Assembly: GCA_018242665.1 (NCBI GenBank)
Contig: JAFEBL010000022.1
Location: 1 to 39,673 of the forward strand
Origin: Nitrospira sp.
GTDB taxonomy: Bacteria; Nitrospirota; Nitrospiria; Nitrospirales; Nitrospiraceae
Direction: 5' to 3'
Length of the DNA: 39,673 nucleotides
In this document: in pieces, positions 17,054-26,348 of the stretch
Position numbering within the stretch: the stretch's first letter is position 1
Layout of the letters: each line of letters opens with the position of its first letter
Translations under genes and position numbers: made by a program
Notes under the pieces: model-generated
The model's database searches: none
What the model saw: only the letters and a program-made list of their open reading frames with translations
What the model was told of the DNA's origin: nothing

Positions 17054-17827
17054 ATGGGAGTAGTTGCGATTAAGGAATTACTGGAAGCGGGCGTCCATTT
17101 CGGACACCAGACGAACCGATGGAATCCGAAGATGAAGCGATTCCTGTTCGGAGAACGCAACGGCGTCTACATTATCGACCTTCAACAGACGGTCGAACGT
17201 ATGGAGCAGGCCTATGCCTTCGCTCGCGACACCGTGGCAGCCGGTGACTCCGTCCTGTTCGTCGGTACGAAACGCCAGGCGGCTGAAATTTTGGAAGACG
17301 AGGCCAAGCGCGCCAACCAGTTCTATATCAATCAACGCTGGCTGGGAGGCATGCTGACTAATTTCCAGACGATCCGCCGCAGCATTGACAAAATGAAAAA
17401 AATGGAAGCGACCCTCGCTGATCCGACGCATCAGGGCCACACGAAAAAAGAGCTCGGACAGATGCAGAAGGAAGTCGTGAAGTTGCAGAAAAACCTCTCG
17501 GGCATTCGCAACATGCGCGCCCTCCCCGGCGCCGTCTTCATTCTGGATACACGCATCGAACACATTGCCATCCTCGAGGCCAGCCGACTGGAAATCCCGG
17601 TCATTGCCATCGTGGATTCGAATTGCGATCCCGATCACATCCAGTACCCGATTCCCGGCAACGACGATGCGATTCGTTCCATCAAGCTGATCATTTCCCG
17701 GATTGCGGACGCCTGCCTCGAAGGCGCGCATCTCCGTGCTCAGCAGGAAGAAACCGAGTTTGCCTCAGCACCAGCCGGTGGCGGCGCGAAAGCGGCGGCG
17801 AATTTGGCCGGCGTCTCGGCGTCCTAA
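17054..17827 (+). CDS. rpsB: 30S ribosomal protein S2
   Basis: Small-subunit protein needed for S1 binding. The N-terminal [19 protein letters not shown] and the [18 protein letters not shown] block are diagnostic, as is [29 protein letters not shown] precedes the ATG, an exceptionally strong ribosome-binding site. Length 257 aa; the C-terminal 25 residues are Ala/Gly-rich. It is first in the classical rpsB-tsf-pyrH-frr order. Confidence 0.98.
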   Translation: MGVVAIKELLEAGVHFGHQTNRWNPKMKRFLFGERNGVYIIDLQQTVERMEQAYAFARDTVAAGDSVLFVGTKRQAAEILEDEAKRANQFYINQRWLGGMLTNFQTIRRSIDKMKKMEATLADPTHQGHTKKELGQMQKEVVKLQKNLSGIRNMRALPGAVFILDTRIEHIAILEASRLEIPVIAIVDSNCDPDHIQYPIPGNDDAIRSIKLIISRIADACLEGAHLRAQQEETEFASAPAGGGAKAAANLAGVSAS

Positions 17828-17878
17828 CCATCGCACCTGAGACGATAGTATTGTTTCATTCGATCAACTGAGGAACCC

Positions 17879-18475
17879 ATGGCAAGTTTGAGTGAATTGG
17901 TGAAAGAATTGCGCGAGAAAACCGGGGCCGGCATTCTGGATTGTCAAAAAGCCCTGACCGAAAACGGAAACAGCATCGACAAAGCGATCGATTATCTTCG
18001 ACAGAAGGGGCTGGCGGCGGCGCAGAAAAAGGCCGGCCGTGAAACCAACCAGGGTCTGATCCACGCCTACATCCACGCCGGAGGAAAAATCGGCGTCCTC
18101 ATCGAAGTGAACTGCGAAACCGATTTCGTCGCACGGAATGAGCAATTCAAGGCCTTCGTGAACGACCTCGCACTGCAGGTGGCGGCGGCAAGCCCCTCCT
18201 ACGTCAGGCGGGAAGAGATCGCCGCCGATGTGGTGGCGAAGGAACGAAGCATCTACGAAGGGCAAGCCAAGGAATTGGGAAAACCGCCGGCGGCCTGGCC
18301 CAAAATCGTCGAAGGCAAGCTCGAAAAGTTCTATCAAGAAAACTGCCTGCTGGAACAGGGCTTCATCAAGGATCCCTCCGTCGTCATTAAGGATCTCCTG
18401 GCACAACAAATTTCCACGATCGGCGAGAACATGAACATCCGTCGATTCACGAGATTTCAACTAGGCCAAGCATGA
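17879..18475 (+). CDS. tsf: Elongation factor Ts
   Basis: Guanine-nucleotide exchange factor for EF-Tu. The N-terminal UBA-like helix bundle has [17 protein letters not shown], and the core has [15 protein letters not shown]. At 198 aa it is the short form, about two thirds of the E. coli length and similar to the Thermus type, with one rather than two core subdomains. The stop overlaps the pyrH ATG by 4 bases. Confidence 0.97.
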   Translation: MASLSELVKELREKTGAGILDCQKALTENGNSIDKAIDYLRQKGLAAAQKKAGRETNQGLIHAYIHAGGKIGVLIEVNCETDFVARNEQFKAFVNDLALQVAAASPSYVRREEIAADVVAKERSIYEGQAKELGKPPAAWPKIVEGKLEKFYQENCLLEQGFIKDPSVVIKDLLAQQISTIGENMNIRRFTRFQLGQA

Positions 18476-19197
18476 GTGCTGCCCACTACCGCCGCATCCT
18501 GCTGAAAGTCAGCGGAGAAATGCTGGCCGGTGAGCAGGGCTATGGCATTCAACCTTCGATTCTCGAAGGACTCGCAGAAGAGATTGCCGGCGTCGTCGCG
18601 ATGGATGTCGAAGTCGCCGTCGTCATCGGCGGCGGCAATATCTTCCGCGGTCTGGCCGCCAGCGCACGCGGCATGGAGCGGGCATCCGCCGATTACATGG
18701 GCATGCTCGCGACCGTGTTGAATGCCTTAGCCCTCCAGAATGCCTTGGAGAGCAAGGGCGTGAGTACCCGCGTCCAATCGGCGATTGAAATGCGACAGTT
18801 GGCCGAAGGTTACATTCGGCGACGCGCCATCCGGCACTTGGAGAAGAAACGTGTGGTGATTTTCGCCGGAGGGACGGGCAATCCGTACTTTTCTACGGAT
18901 ACCGCCGCGTCGCTCCGGGCGATGGAGATCGGCGCACAGGTCATCATGAAGGGCACCAAGGTCGACGGGATCTACGACAGCGACCCGGTCAAGAATCCAC
19001 AGGCGAAGAAATACCGCGAGATCCCGTTCCTTTCAATCCTCACCCAGAATCTCAAGGTCATGGATTCGACGGCGATCAGCCTGTGCATGGACAACCGATT
19101 GCCATTGATCGTCTTCAATTTGAAAGAAAAGGGCAACTTGAAACGTGTCGTCCAGGGTGATCCCATCGGAACCCTGGTCACCGTGGAAAGCCGCTAA
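18472..19197 (+). CDS. pyrH: UMP kinase
   Basis: Hexameric bacterial UMP kinase, which phosphorylates UMP to UDP. It shows [46 protein letters not shown] and [13 protein letters not shown], all diagnostic of the amino-acid-kinase fold family. Length 241 aa is normal. It is translationally coupled to tsf and 11 bases before frr. Confidence 0.98.
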   Translation: MSAAHYRRILLKVSGEMLAGEQGYGIQPSILEGLAEEIAGVVAMDVEVAVVIGGGNIFRGLAASARGMERASADYMGMLATVLNALALQNALESKGVSTRVQSAIEMRQLAEGYIRRRAIRHLEKKRVVIFAGGTGNPYFSTDTAASLRAMEIGAQVIMKGTKVDGIYDSDPVKNPQAKKYREIPFLSILTQNLKVMDSTAISLCMDNRLPLIVFNLKEKGNLKRVVQGDPIGTLVTVESR

Positions 19198-19208
19198 GGG
19201 AGAGGCTG

Positions 19209-19772
19209 ATGTCGACGGCGCAGGAAGTCAAACATCGTGTCACCGAAAAGATGGACCACGCGATCGAGCATCTGAAACGCGACTTGGCTGGCATCCGCAC
19301 GGGTCGCGCCTCGGTGGCGCTCCTCGACGGCATCAAAGTCGACTACTACGGCACGCTGACACCCTTGAAACAGGTGGCAAACGTGGCCACTCCGGAAGCC
19401 CGCCTCATCACGATTCAGCCCTGGGAACAAAATCTGATCCGGGAAATCGAAAAGGCGATTCAAACGTCCGACCTTGGACTGACGCCGTCGAACGACGGCA
19501 AGATGATTCGTATTCCGCTTCCGCCGCTGACCGAAGAGCGCCGCAAGGATCTCATCAAGGTCTGCAAGAAGCACGGCGAAGAAATGAAGGTGCAGATTCG
19601 CGGCTTTCGCCGGGACGGAAATGAAGAACTGAAGAAGCTGCAAAAAGACGCCAAGCTCACCGAAGATGAACTGCGAAAGTCGGAAGCAGAGATTCAAAAA
19701 TTCACCGACCAGTATGTGCAGAAGATTGACGACATGATGAAGAAAAAAGAAGGCGAAATTCTGGAAGTCTAG
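19209..19772 (+). CDS. frr: Ribosome recycling factor
   Basis: Splits post-termination ribosomes with EF-G. The tRNA-mimic shape is encoded by the usual blocks: HLKRDLAGIRTGRASVALLD, VDYYGTLTPLKQVANV, IRIPLPPLTEERRKDLIK and a C-terminal helix QYVQKIDDMMKKKEGEILEV. Length 187 aa is normal. It follows pyrH by 11 bases and precedes alr by 27. Confidence 0.98.
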   Translation: MSTAQEVKHRVTEKMDHAIEHLKRDLAGIRTGRASVALLDGIKVDYYGTLTPLKQVANVATPEARLITIQPWEQNLIREIEKAIQTSDLGLTPSNDGKMIRIPLPPLTEERRKDLIKVCKKHGEEMKVQIRGFRRDGNEELKKLQKDAKLTEDELRKSEAEIQKFTDQYVQKIDDMMKKKEGEILEV

Positions 19773-19799
19773 CGCCCCAATTCTGTTGTCAGACACTGC

Positions 19800-20963
19800 G
19801 TGTATCAGCCGTCCGAATCCTCCCCAACGTCAGCCGTCATCGATCTCACTGCCCTCGCGCAGAATGTCGCCCAGGTGCGGCGTCTCGCTCCTCATGCCGA
19901 CATCCTCGCCGTCGTCAAGGCCAATGCCTATGGACATGGCGCACTCGATATTACCCGCGCATTGCAGCAACTCTCGGTACGTCGGTTCGGCGTCGCCACC
20001 GGGGATGAGGGCATCGCCCTGCGCCAGGCGGGCATTCAGGATGCCATCCTGGTCATGGGTGCCACAGTCCCCGCGCAATTTGCAGAGCTGGTCGCCCATC
20101 GCTTGACGCCCGTGCTCTACCGGGCCGATCTCATTCCAGCCTTCGCCGCTCACATCCGATCCGCCCACGTGCCCTACCCGGTTCATATCAAAATCGAAAC
20201 TGGCATGGGCCGATTGGGGGTATCACCACAGGAAGTCCCCGACCTCCTTGAAAGCACGGAATTCCAGACTGTCTTGCGCCTCGAAGGACTGATGACTCAT
20301 CTGGCGGATGCCGACAATCAGGGATCTGAGCATACGGACTCGCAGCTCGCACGGTTTCAACACACGCTCGACACCCTGCAACAGCGCGGCCTGACCATTT
20401 CACTGATCCATGCCGCCAACAGTGCCGCCATCATCCGGTACCCAACGAGCCTCCACTCGCTCGTGCGCCCCGGTATCATGTTGTACGGCTATCATACGCT
20501 GTCGGAGGGGATCGAGGCGCCGGGCTTACGGCCAGTCCTTGCTTGGAAGACCAGCATCGCCCACCTCCACCGAGTTCAGGCAGGCGACAGTGTCAGTTAC
20601 AACCGTACCTTCATCGCCTCGCGCCCGTCTCGCATCGCGGTGCTGCCGGTCGGCTATGCGGACGGCTACAACCGGTTGCTCTCGAATCGTGGACAGGTGC
20701 TGGTCGGCGGACGCCGAGTGCCGGTGATCGGGCGCGTCTGCATGGACATGACGATGGTCGACGTCACGGACGTGCAAGGCGTCCAAGTTGGCCAGGAGGC
20801 AATCCTCATCGGGCAACAGGGCTCCGAACGGATCACCGCTGCCGACCTCGCCGCCTGGCAACAGACCATTCCCTATGAGATTCTCTGCGCCATCGGTCCA
20901 CGCGTGCCACGCCGGTATCTGCCACTCGTCTCTCCCGCCGGTGAGGCGCCTCAAGAACGCTGA
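19800..20963 (+). CDS. alr: Alanine racemase
   Basis: PLP-dependent interconversion of L- and D-alanine for peptidoglycan. The PLP lysine is Lys40 in AVVKANAYGHG. The second catalytic residue, a tyrosine, is in DSVSYNRTF, and RIAVLPVGYADGYNRLL and VGRVCMDMTMVDVT-like sequence (IGRVCMDMTMVDVTDV) follow. The start is a GTG at 19800 (MYQPSESSPTS); no better start lies downstream before the conserved AVIDLTALAQNV. Length 387 aa is normal. It trails the frr operon. Confidence 0.96.
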   Translation: MYQPSESSPTSAVIDLTALAQNVAQVRRLAPHADILAVVKANAYGHGALDITRALQQLSVRRFGVATGDEGIALRQAGIQDAILVMGATVPAQFAELVAHRLTPVLYRADLIPAFAAHIRSAHVPYPVHIKIETGMGRLGVSPQEVPDLLESTEFQTVLRLEGLMTHLADADNQGSEHTDSQLARFQHTLDTLQQRGLTISLIHAANSAAIIRYPTSLHSLVRPGIMLYGYHTLSEGIEAPGLRPVLAWKTSIAHLHRVQAGDSVSYNRTFIASRPSRIAVLPVGYADGYNRLLSNRGQVLVGGRRVPVIGRVCMDMTMVDVTDVQGVQVGQEAILIGQQGSERITAADLAAWQQTIPYEILCAIGPRVPRRYLPLVSPAGEAPQER

Positions 20964-21101
20964 CACCCACGCAGAAGACAACGCGTCTCTTCCGCCTCGC
21001 ATCCCCTTGCCTTCCCTGCCTCGTTCCCGCATAGTCCATACGTAGTCTCGAACGCACAGTGTCATCACGATTCGATTCATATACGGCATGAGGACAAGAG
21101 T

Positions 21102-22523
21102 ATGACCCGCTGGATCCCATTCATACAGCGCCAGTTAATTCGGGCATACGCCGTCATCCTGTTAGCCACCTCAATCACACCAGCCATGGCCGCAGGCACA
21201 CAGACTCCGGGACAAGCTGGCACACAACCTTCCGCCATGACGATTCACATCCCGATTCCGGTCACGCCGCTCGCGGAGCTGTATGGGAACATCCATCAAC
21301 AACTCGCGACGCGTCGAGGCCAGGGGGCTGAATGGGTGACGCTGGGCGGCGGGAGCGGGTTTCTCAAGTACCGGCTCTGGCCTGACGAGCAGGGCTCGAC
21401 CACAACGGGAGACCGGCTCCTGTCGCATAGTACCGTGCCATTCGGGGTGGAATATGCCAAGCAGATCAAAGGCGCCATCACAAAAATCGCCGAATGCGGA
21501 CAACGCGATGCCTCCACCGGGGCGGGACGACTGTCGGTGACGGTGGCGACGACGTTCAAGCAGGCCCGCAGTTATACCGTACTCCCGGCCAGCCAAGTCA
21601 GCGCCGTGCAATCGGTTCACCCTTGCATCTTGTCTGAGCAGGGCGTAGACGCCGGTCCATTGATGGCGCAAGTCTATCGCAGCAATCTCCTGGACGTTCT
21701 TCCTGCGATCGACCGCAAGGCAGCCGGCCTCGCCACCGTCAAACCGGCGGTCGCCCGCATGTGGAACGACCTCCAAGAGCCATTGCTGTTGGATGAAACG
21801 GAGCAGCTGTGGCTGTTGCTGAACCCGGTGACCACCGCTGCGGCCGGCATCGCACCCCTCTCAGGCACGCCCGCTGCCGGTTATGGTGTCATCGCGAAGC
21901 CAACGGTCGTACGAGGCCCCAAGCCCACATCGCGTCACCTGCCGCTCCCCGAACCGCAGGATCATTTCGACAATGATGGATTCCATGTCGATTTCGCGTT
22001 GCAGGTACCGATGGAAGAAGCGAATCAACGCTTGCGCGAAGCCGTCATCGGTCAAGAGTGGTCGCTGGGAGTCGGGACCATCAAGATTGTCAACGCCACA
22101 CTGTATCCACTCGGCAACCAGGTGGGAGTCGAATTGATCCTCCGCGGCCTCCTCCCATTGACCCTGCGCCTCAAGGGGACGCCGGCCTACGATGAATCAG
22201 CGGGACGCATCCTGTTCCGTGAGGTCGATTACACCATCAAGGAACGCACAGCCGCTACCGACCTGGCGGAGGAATGGTTGCACGAACCTTTACGAGCAGA
22301 GCTGGCTGGCAGGCTGTCCCTGCCGATTCGTGAAGAATTGGATCTGATGCGACAGGCCCTCGAGAAGGGACTCAACCGTGAGTTGACCGGGGGACGTTTG
22401 CGGGGCACGGTCCGGCAGCTCTCGCTGGAAAACCTTGCGGTGCAGGCCGAGAGCCTGTCGGTCCAGTTCAAGACGGAGGGCACGTTGCGCTACGACGCCC
22501 ACGCCGACGTCGCCGCGCCGTGA
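21102..22523 (+). CDS. Exported DUF4403-like protein
   Basis: A 473-aa protein with an N-terminal signal or anchor (IRAYAVILLATSITPAMA, cleavage near MAA-GT). The body consists of long beta-rich stretches alternating with a conserved-looking MWNDLQEPLLLDETEQLWLL segment and a second half with RLREAVIGQEWSLGVGTIKI. This layout matches DUF4403 proteins, whose halves resemble lipid-binding tubular (SMP/TULIP-like) folds; function is unknown. GAGGAC precedes the ATG. No partner genes are next to it. The domain name is recognised by pattern, not by search. Confidence 0.6.
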   Translation: MTRWIPFIQRQLIRAYAVILLATSITPAMAAGTQTPGQAGTQPSAMTIHIPIPVTPLAELYGNIHQQLATRRGQGAEWVTLGGGSGFLKYRLWPDEQGSTTTGDRLLSHSTVPFGVEYAKQIKGAITKIAECGQRDASTGAGRLSVTVATTFKQARSYTVLPASQVSAVQSVHPCILSEQGVDAGPLMAQVYRSNLLDVLPAIDRKAAGLATVKPAVARMWNDLQEPLLLDETEQLWLLLNPVTTAAAGIAPLSGTPAAGYGVIAKPTVVRGPKPTSRHLPLPEPQDHFDNDGFHVDFALQVPMEEANQRLREAVIGQEWSLGVGTIKIVNATLYPLGNQVGVELILRGLLPLTLRLKGTPAYDESAGRILFREVDYTIKERTAATDLAEEWLHEPLRAELAGRLSLPIREELDLMRQALEKGLNRELTGGRLRGTVRQLSLENLAVQAESLSVQFKTEGTLRYDAHADVAAP

Positions 22524-22530
22524 CGCAGGC

Positions 22531-22839
22531 CTAGACCTTCAGTTTCCGCTTCAGCTGTTTTTCCACGCTGGAGACTTTGCCGGCCAGCCGTCCCTTCGGT
22601 CCCTTGCGATAGTCAATCTTGATGCTGCAGGAGATGCGATTACAATCCTTACGCATGCGGGCGTAACATTTCTTCACGACCGCCATCACCTCGTCCCACT
22701 CCCCTTCCAGCACCGTCCCCATCGGGTTCAACCGATAGTCCACTCCGCTCTTGTCGATGATGTCCAGAGAACGCGCGACATACTTGCTCACACTCTCGCC
22801 CTTGCCCAGCGGCGACATACTGAATTCCAATAACACCAT
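22531..22839 (-). CDS. MTH1187-family thiamine-binding protein (UPF0045)
   Basis: A 102-aa protein beginning MVLLEFSMSPLGKGESVSKY, with YRLNPMGTVLEGEWDEVMAV and SIKIDYRKGPKGRLAGKV. These are the family blocks of the small ferredoxin-fold proteins that bind thiamine or related pyrimidines and oligomerise. It starts 17 bases after the precorrin-2 dehydrogenase stop, so both are probably one transcript. Its role here is unknown. Confidence 0.88.
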   Translation of the reverse strand: MVLLEFSMSPLGKGESVSKYVARSLDIIDKSGVDYRLNPMGTVLEGEWDEVMAVVKKCYARMRKDCNRISCSIKIDYRKGPKGRLAGKVSSVEKQLKRKLKV

Positions 22840-22856
22840 GTACGTGTCCGTCCTTC

Positions 22857-23513
22857 CTATGGCGTGGCCGGCGATGCGGCGGCCTGCTGTTTCGCACGTT
22901 GCTCAGCCCAAACCTTCGGGTACTGCACCTTCCCCAACAGACGAAAGCCGTCTAACGCTTCACGCAAGAGTGCGCGGCGCTTCTCGGCATCCGGTTCATT
23001 CGCTTTGGTCTGCTCCCGCAGTTCGCTCAGCCAATCGACAAAGGCCGCAAATTCACTATCGAGAATCCGTTCGAGATCCTCCTTCATGAAGCCGGACAGC
23101 GCCGGCGCCTGTCCGCTCGAACTGATCGCCACGCGCATGTGCCCGGAACTGACCACAGCCGGCATCACCACGTTCGAGACGTCAGGCTGGTCGACCGACC
23201 AGAGCAGGAATTTCTGTTCACGGGCCAATCGAATCAGCGAGTGCGCGAGTTCACGATCGTCGCGTAACGTATTTAAGACGAGAATCACACTTTCCAGATC
23301 GTTTGAGCGAAAGTGCCGCCCGCGATGGATGATCTTCGCCGACGCCGCCAGTTTGCGAAGGGACTCGTGCAATGTCGGACTGATTACCGTCACTTTCGCG
23401 CCGGCATCCAACAGCCGCTGCGCCTTCTCGGCCGCCTCTTCATTGCCGCCGATAACCAACACCGGCCAGCCACGCACATCGAGTGAAAGTTGAAACCCAG
23501 GGTTTGCCGCCAT
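22857..23513 (-). CDS. Precorrin-2 dehydrogenase / siroheme synthase N-terminal type
   Basis: NAD-dependent oxidation of precorrin-2 to sirohydrochlorin, the step after the CobA part of the fusion at 4619-6208. The N-terminus FQLSLDVRGWPVLVIGGNEE, then AAEKAQRLLDAGAKVTVISP, is the Rossmann start of CysG-N/Met8/SirC proteins. VMPAVVSSGHMRVAISSSGQAPALSGFMKEDLE gives the substrate-site serine region and the dimer helices. At 218 aa there is no methylase domain. An extra 50-residue alpha-helical tail follows. Whether it also inserts iron, as Met8 does, cannot be seen. Confidence 0.9.
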   Translation of the reverse strand: MAANPGFQLSLDVRGWPVLVIGGNEEAAEKAQRLLDAGAKVTVISPTLHESLRKLAASAKIIHRGRHFRSNDLESVILVLNTLRDDRELAHSLIRLAREQKFLLWSVDQPDVSNVVMPAVVSSGHMRVAISSSGQAPALSGFMKEDLERILDSEFAAFVDWLSELREQTKANEPDAEKRRALLREALDGFRLLGKVQYPKVWAEQRAKQQAAASPATP

Positions 23514-23554
23514 GATGATCGTCCTCCCAGAAGCCCACGATAACGTAAAGGCGT

Positions 23555-23584
23555 ATCATACAACAGCCGATTTCACAGGGTAAA
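23555..23584 (-). promoter_or_regulatory. Possible promoter of the precorrin-2 dehydrogenase gene
   Basis: Minus strand: TTTACC (23579-23584), 18-base spacer, TATGAT (23555-23560), about 40 bases before the ATG. A plus-strand TATAAT at 23621-23626 lies before the divergent gene but lacks a correctly placed -35. Confidence 0.45.
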
Positions 23585-23686
23585 CCGGCTCCGCCACTCC
23601 CCTTTACACCGGGAGCTGGGTATAATGCGCCCGAAGCGGAACGCGAGAGCCCTCGGGCTCGTGACGGGTTAGCAAAGGAGTCTATT

Positions 23687-24139
23687 GTGGCTGGATATAC
23701 AGGACGGTCGGTGGCCATGGCCGGCGGGATCATCGGCATCGCAGCGCTGGCGGCCTATTTCGGCGTCGCCCATATCGGAGAGCCGGACCAGGGCGGCGGA
23801 TCGATCGCCGGACAGGTGCAAATCGCGCCCAACCTGGCCGATCAGGTCAAACCGACCGACGTGTTGTTTGTCATCGTGCGACGCCCCAGCGGCCCTCCCA
23901 GACCGATTGCGGCAAAGCGCTTTGATGGACCGAAATTCCCCGTGCAGTTCGAAATTACAAACGAGGATGTGATGGTGAAGGGCAGCGAGTTGAAAGGGAT
24001 GGTTGATGTGATCGCCCGCCTCGATCGCGACGGCCAAGCCGGGCAACCTCAACCGGGCGATATGGAAGGACGTTATCCGAAAAATCCGACGCTACCGGGC
24101 GGGAAAGACGTGAGTATCATCATCGACAAGGTGTACTGA
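23687..24139 (+). CDS. Membrane-anchored protein resembling the CcmI/NrfG C-terminal domain
   Basis: A 150-aa protein starting with GTG (MAGYTGRSVAMAGG) after AAAGGAG six bases upstream. Residues about 9-28 form one membrane segment. The rest (GSIAGQVQIAPNLADQVKPT, then DVLFVIVRRPSGPPRPIAAKR and QPQPGDMEGRYP) matches the periplasmic C-terminal domain of CcmI (CycH), which helps present apocytochrome c in system I maturation. Here it stands alone without the TPR part. In an organism with a CcsA-type (system II) gene this suggests a reused domain. The start codon is supported by the ribosome-binding site. Confidence 0.7.
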   Translation: MAGYTGRSVAMAGGIIGIAALAAYFGVAHIGEPDQGGGSIAGQVQIAPNLADQVKPTDVLFVIVRRPSGPPRPIAAKRFDGPKFPVQFEITNEDVMVKGSELKGMVDVIARLDRDGQAGQPQPGDMEGRYPKNPTLPGGKDVSIIIDKVY

Positions 24140-24160
24140 TCCAAGCGAGAATTGGGTTCG

Positions 24161-24706
24161 CTACGGATCGGACGGATCCGCGTCCAGCTCGAGGTTCCAA
24201 TACAGGTAGTCTCGCCAGCTTTCCGGCGTGTTGCGAATCCCGATGGTGATGGTCACCGTGGGACTCCAACGAGGCTTCACCGGTTTCTTCATCAGGCGCA
24301 TGTTGGCTTCTTCCGGAGTCCGTCCGCTTTTCCGGTTGTTGCATCGCCAACAGGCTGTCACGATGTTTTCCCACGTCTTGCGGCCGCCCTTGGCAATGGG
24401 CACGACATGGTCGAACGTCAGTTCTTCGGTCCGGAACTTGTGCCGGCAATACTGGCAGCAATACCCGTCGCGTGTAAAAATATTGATGCGGGAAAACTTG
24501 ACCGCGCGATGGGCATCCTTCAGCTTCACCAGCTTCAGCAGCCGCATGACCGAAGGCAGTTTGATGGAGATCGAGATGCCGTGGATTTGGCGATCGTAGA
24601 CTTCGAGGACTTCGACCTTCCCCTGCCAGAGCAAGGTAATGGCCTTTTGCCAATGCAGGACACGCAGCGGTTCATAGGTGGAGTTGAGCAACAAGGTCAT
24701 TTCCAT
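24161..24706 (-). CDS. HNH endonuclease family protein
   Basis: A 181-aa protein with an N-terminal helical part (MTLLLNSTYEPLRVLHWQKA) typical of a common bacterial HNH group. A zinc ribbon/HNH core follows: CQYCRHKF, LTFDHVVPIAKGG, NIVTACWRCNNRKSGRTPEEA. The DH, N and CXXCN positions are all kept, so nuclease activity is likely. These stand-alone genes are chromosomal and widespread, with unknown role. GGAG precedes the ATG by 5 bases. Confidence 0.88.
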   Translation of the reverse strand: MEMTLLLNSTYEPLRVLHWQKAITLLWQGKVEVLEVYDRQIHGISISIKLPSVMRLLKLVKLKDAHRAVKFSRINIFTRDGYCCQYCRHKFRTEELTFDHVVPIAKGGRKTWENIVTACWRCNNRKSGRTPEEANMRLMKKPVKPRWSPTVTITIGIRNTPESWRDYLYWNLELDADPSDP

Positions 24707-24904
24707 AGCGGCTCCGGCGATCTCCTATGAGTGCACTATTTAGAGAATAGCAAATGGCAGCGCGGTGACGACCCTTCCGTTCAAGAAACCTGATTCATCT
24801 ATGCCACATGCAGCCAATGAAATCAAGCGCTTAGCCGATTCAAATCAGAATGTTTCATCTTCTTGAGGCAAGCCAGACCATCTCGTGATCCGTGAAGGAA
24901 CTCC

Positions 24905-25231
24905 ATGGACTCAGACATCGACTACGTCACAGTCGCCCACATCGATCAAGTCCCACCCGGGACCTGCCGCACGGTGGAAGTCGACGGCGTCTTTCTCGCG
25001 CTCTGCAATGTGGAGGGCACGTTTCGAGCCATCGACAACACCTGCCCCCACGCCGGCGGACCATTGGGAGAAGGCTGTCTGACTGGCGACCTGATCGAAT
25101 GCCCTTGGCACGGATGGCGATTCGACGTTCATACCGGCGAGCGGCCAGAGAACCCCGAGATCCGCGTCACATGCGTCGAAGTGCGGGTCCAGGGTTCGGA
25201 TGTGCAGGTGAAAGTCCCGCTTACATTGTAG
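24905..25231 (+). CDS. Rieske-type [2Fe-2S] ferredoxin
   Basis: A 108-aa soluble Rieske protein. The cluster ligands are Cys47 and His49 (CPHAGGPL) and Cys66 and His69 (CPWHGW). It has no signal peptide or transmembrane helix, so it is like the NirD/BphF small electron carriers rather than the bc1 subunit. AAGGAAC precedes the ATG. Its 3' end overlaps the convergent neighbour by 11 bases. The partner oxygenase or reductase is not in the window. Confidence 0.93.
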   Translation: MDSDIDYVTVAHIDQVPPGTCRTVEVDGVFLALCNVEGTFRAIDNTCPHAGGPLGEGCLTGDLIECPWHGWRFDVHTGERPENPEIRVTCVEVRVQGSDVQVKVPLTL

Positions 25232-25676
25232 GTGGGAACGGAGGCGCACCGCCCGGCGGTCGACCAGGACGACCGGCGTCAGGCCCTTCCGGCATCAAAC
25301 CGTCGGCCGGCAAAGACGCGGCATTCACATGCTTCGTGGCAAGGTCGACATGCCAGATAAAGTCACGCTCGAACCACTGCGTTGTCCCCTGCTCTCGCAT
25401 ATAGATCCGGACTTCATAGCGCTGCTCATCTTGCTTGATCACCTGCCACTCGCCTAAGCGGAGCCCCAGCTTGCGGGCGTCTTGAATCCGTGCCCGCTCG
25501 TTAAAGGCCTGAAGAATGGTCGGGTATCCGGCGGCGCGATGGGTTTGCACGAGCGCCAGCGCTTCAGCTGCGCGCGGGTCAGTGATGGGATTCAGGGTGG
25601 GCGGCTTCATCCACCAATAGACCAACACACCGGCTCCCAGAAGCAATAGCACTGCGTAATGAATGAGTTTACTCAT
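25221..25676 (-). CDS. Membrane-anchored hypothetical protein with proline-rich tail
   Basis: I do not recognise this 151-aa protein (start MSKLIHYAVLLLLGAGVLVY). One N-terminal membrane helix is followed by a 110-residue extracytoplasmic domain containing EVRIYMREQGTTQWFERDFI. The end is a Gly/Pro-rich tail (GPDAGRPGRPPGGAPPFPP). A GTG three codons upstream (25685) is an alternative start. It is convergent with the Rieske gene, overlapping by 11 bases. Confidence 0.65.
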   Translation of the reverse strand: MSKLIHYAVLLLLGAGVLVYWWMKPPTLNPITDPRAAEALALVQTHRAAGYPTILQAFNERARIQDARKLGLRLGEWQVIKQDEQRYEVRIYMREQGTTQWFERDFIWHVDLATKHVNAASLPADGLMPEGPDAGRPGRPPGGAPPFPPTM

Positions 25677-25856
25677 AACTCTCACGATCGCTGTGGATCA
25701 GTCAGAAGACAATTTGTCACTATATGTGGCGTACGATTTCTCTGTCAATCAGGGAAGGAGCGGGCCGGCCGGCGTCGTCGCGCTTGACAAGGCCGCGCAG
25801 CGCTGTGGTACAAGTACCGGTCAATCCACGAGATACTATGGGAGCCTCACCGTTCA

Positions 25857-26300
25857 ATGAAGTTCTTCTTTTACGCGGACAATTTGAACCCGTCTCAACT
25901 CAAGCGTCGCGCCCCGGAACATAAGTTTCTCTTCACGGCGTATCTCCCCGACCATAGCGTGCAATTTTGTCGCTGGTCGACGCAGTGGCGTTGTGGCTTG
26001 GCGAGCGTCGTGCCGTCGCCCGGAGAAAAGGTCTGGGGAGCCGTGTTCGAAATCACCGACGAAGATCTCAAGATCCTCGACGAGTTCGAAAACGATGTTC
26101 CGCAAGGCGCCTACCGGCATTTGCCGGTGACCGTCATCACGGAAGAGGGTGAAAAGTTACTGGTTACCACCCACGCGGCCAATCCCATCGGCAAGTTCAA
26201 GCCGAAAGAACATTATATCGATTGGGTCCTCAAGGGACTCAAACAGTGGAAGTTGCCCGAAGAATGCGTCGAACAGTGGAAGGCCTATAAGCCAGCCTGA
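25857..26300 (+). CDS. Gamma-glutamylcyclotransferase (AIG2)-like protein
   Basis: A 147-aa protein of the GGCT/AIG2 fold: the start FFYADNLNPSQLKRRAPEH corresponds to the FxYGSNL substrate loop, with YGS changed to YAD. VWGAVFEITDEDLKILDEFE supplies the conserved acidic residue region, and GAYRHLPVTV follows. Family members cleave gamma-glutamyl amides to 5-oxoproline. The altered loop makes the substrate uncertain. It precedes the 2Fe-2S ferredoxin by 48 bases. Confidence 0.8.
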   Translation: MKFFFYADNLNPSQLKRRAPEHKFLFTAYLPDHSVQFCRWSTQWRCGLASVVPSPGEKVWGAVFEITDEDLKILDEFENDVPQGAYRHLPVTVITEEGEKLLVTTHAANPIGKFKPKEHYIDWVLKGLKQWKLPEECVEQWKAYKPA

Positions 26301-26348
26301 CGCATTCAACAGGTCGTCAATTATCCCATCCATCTATTCGAGGTCACG

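Noticed and set aside
23603-23626. TTTACA and TATAAT before the CcmI-like gene as a promoter
   Set aside because: The spacer is only 12 bases, too short for a sigma70 promoter; at most the -10 alone is usable.
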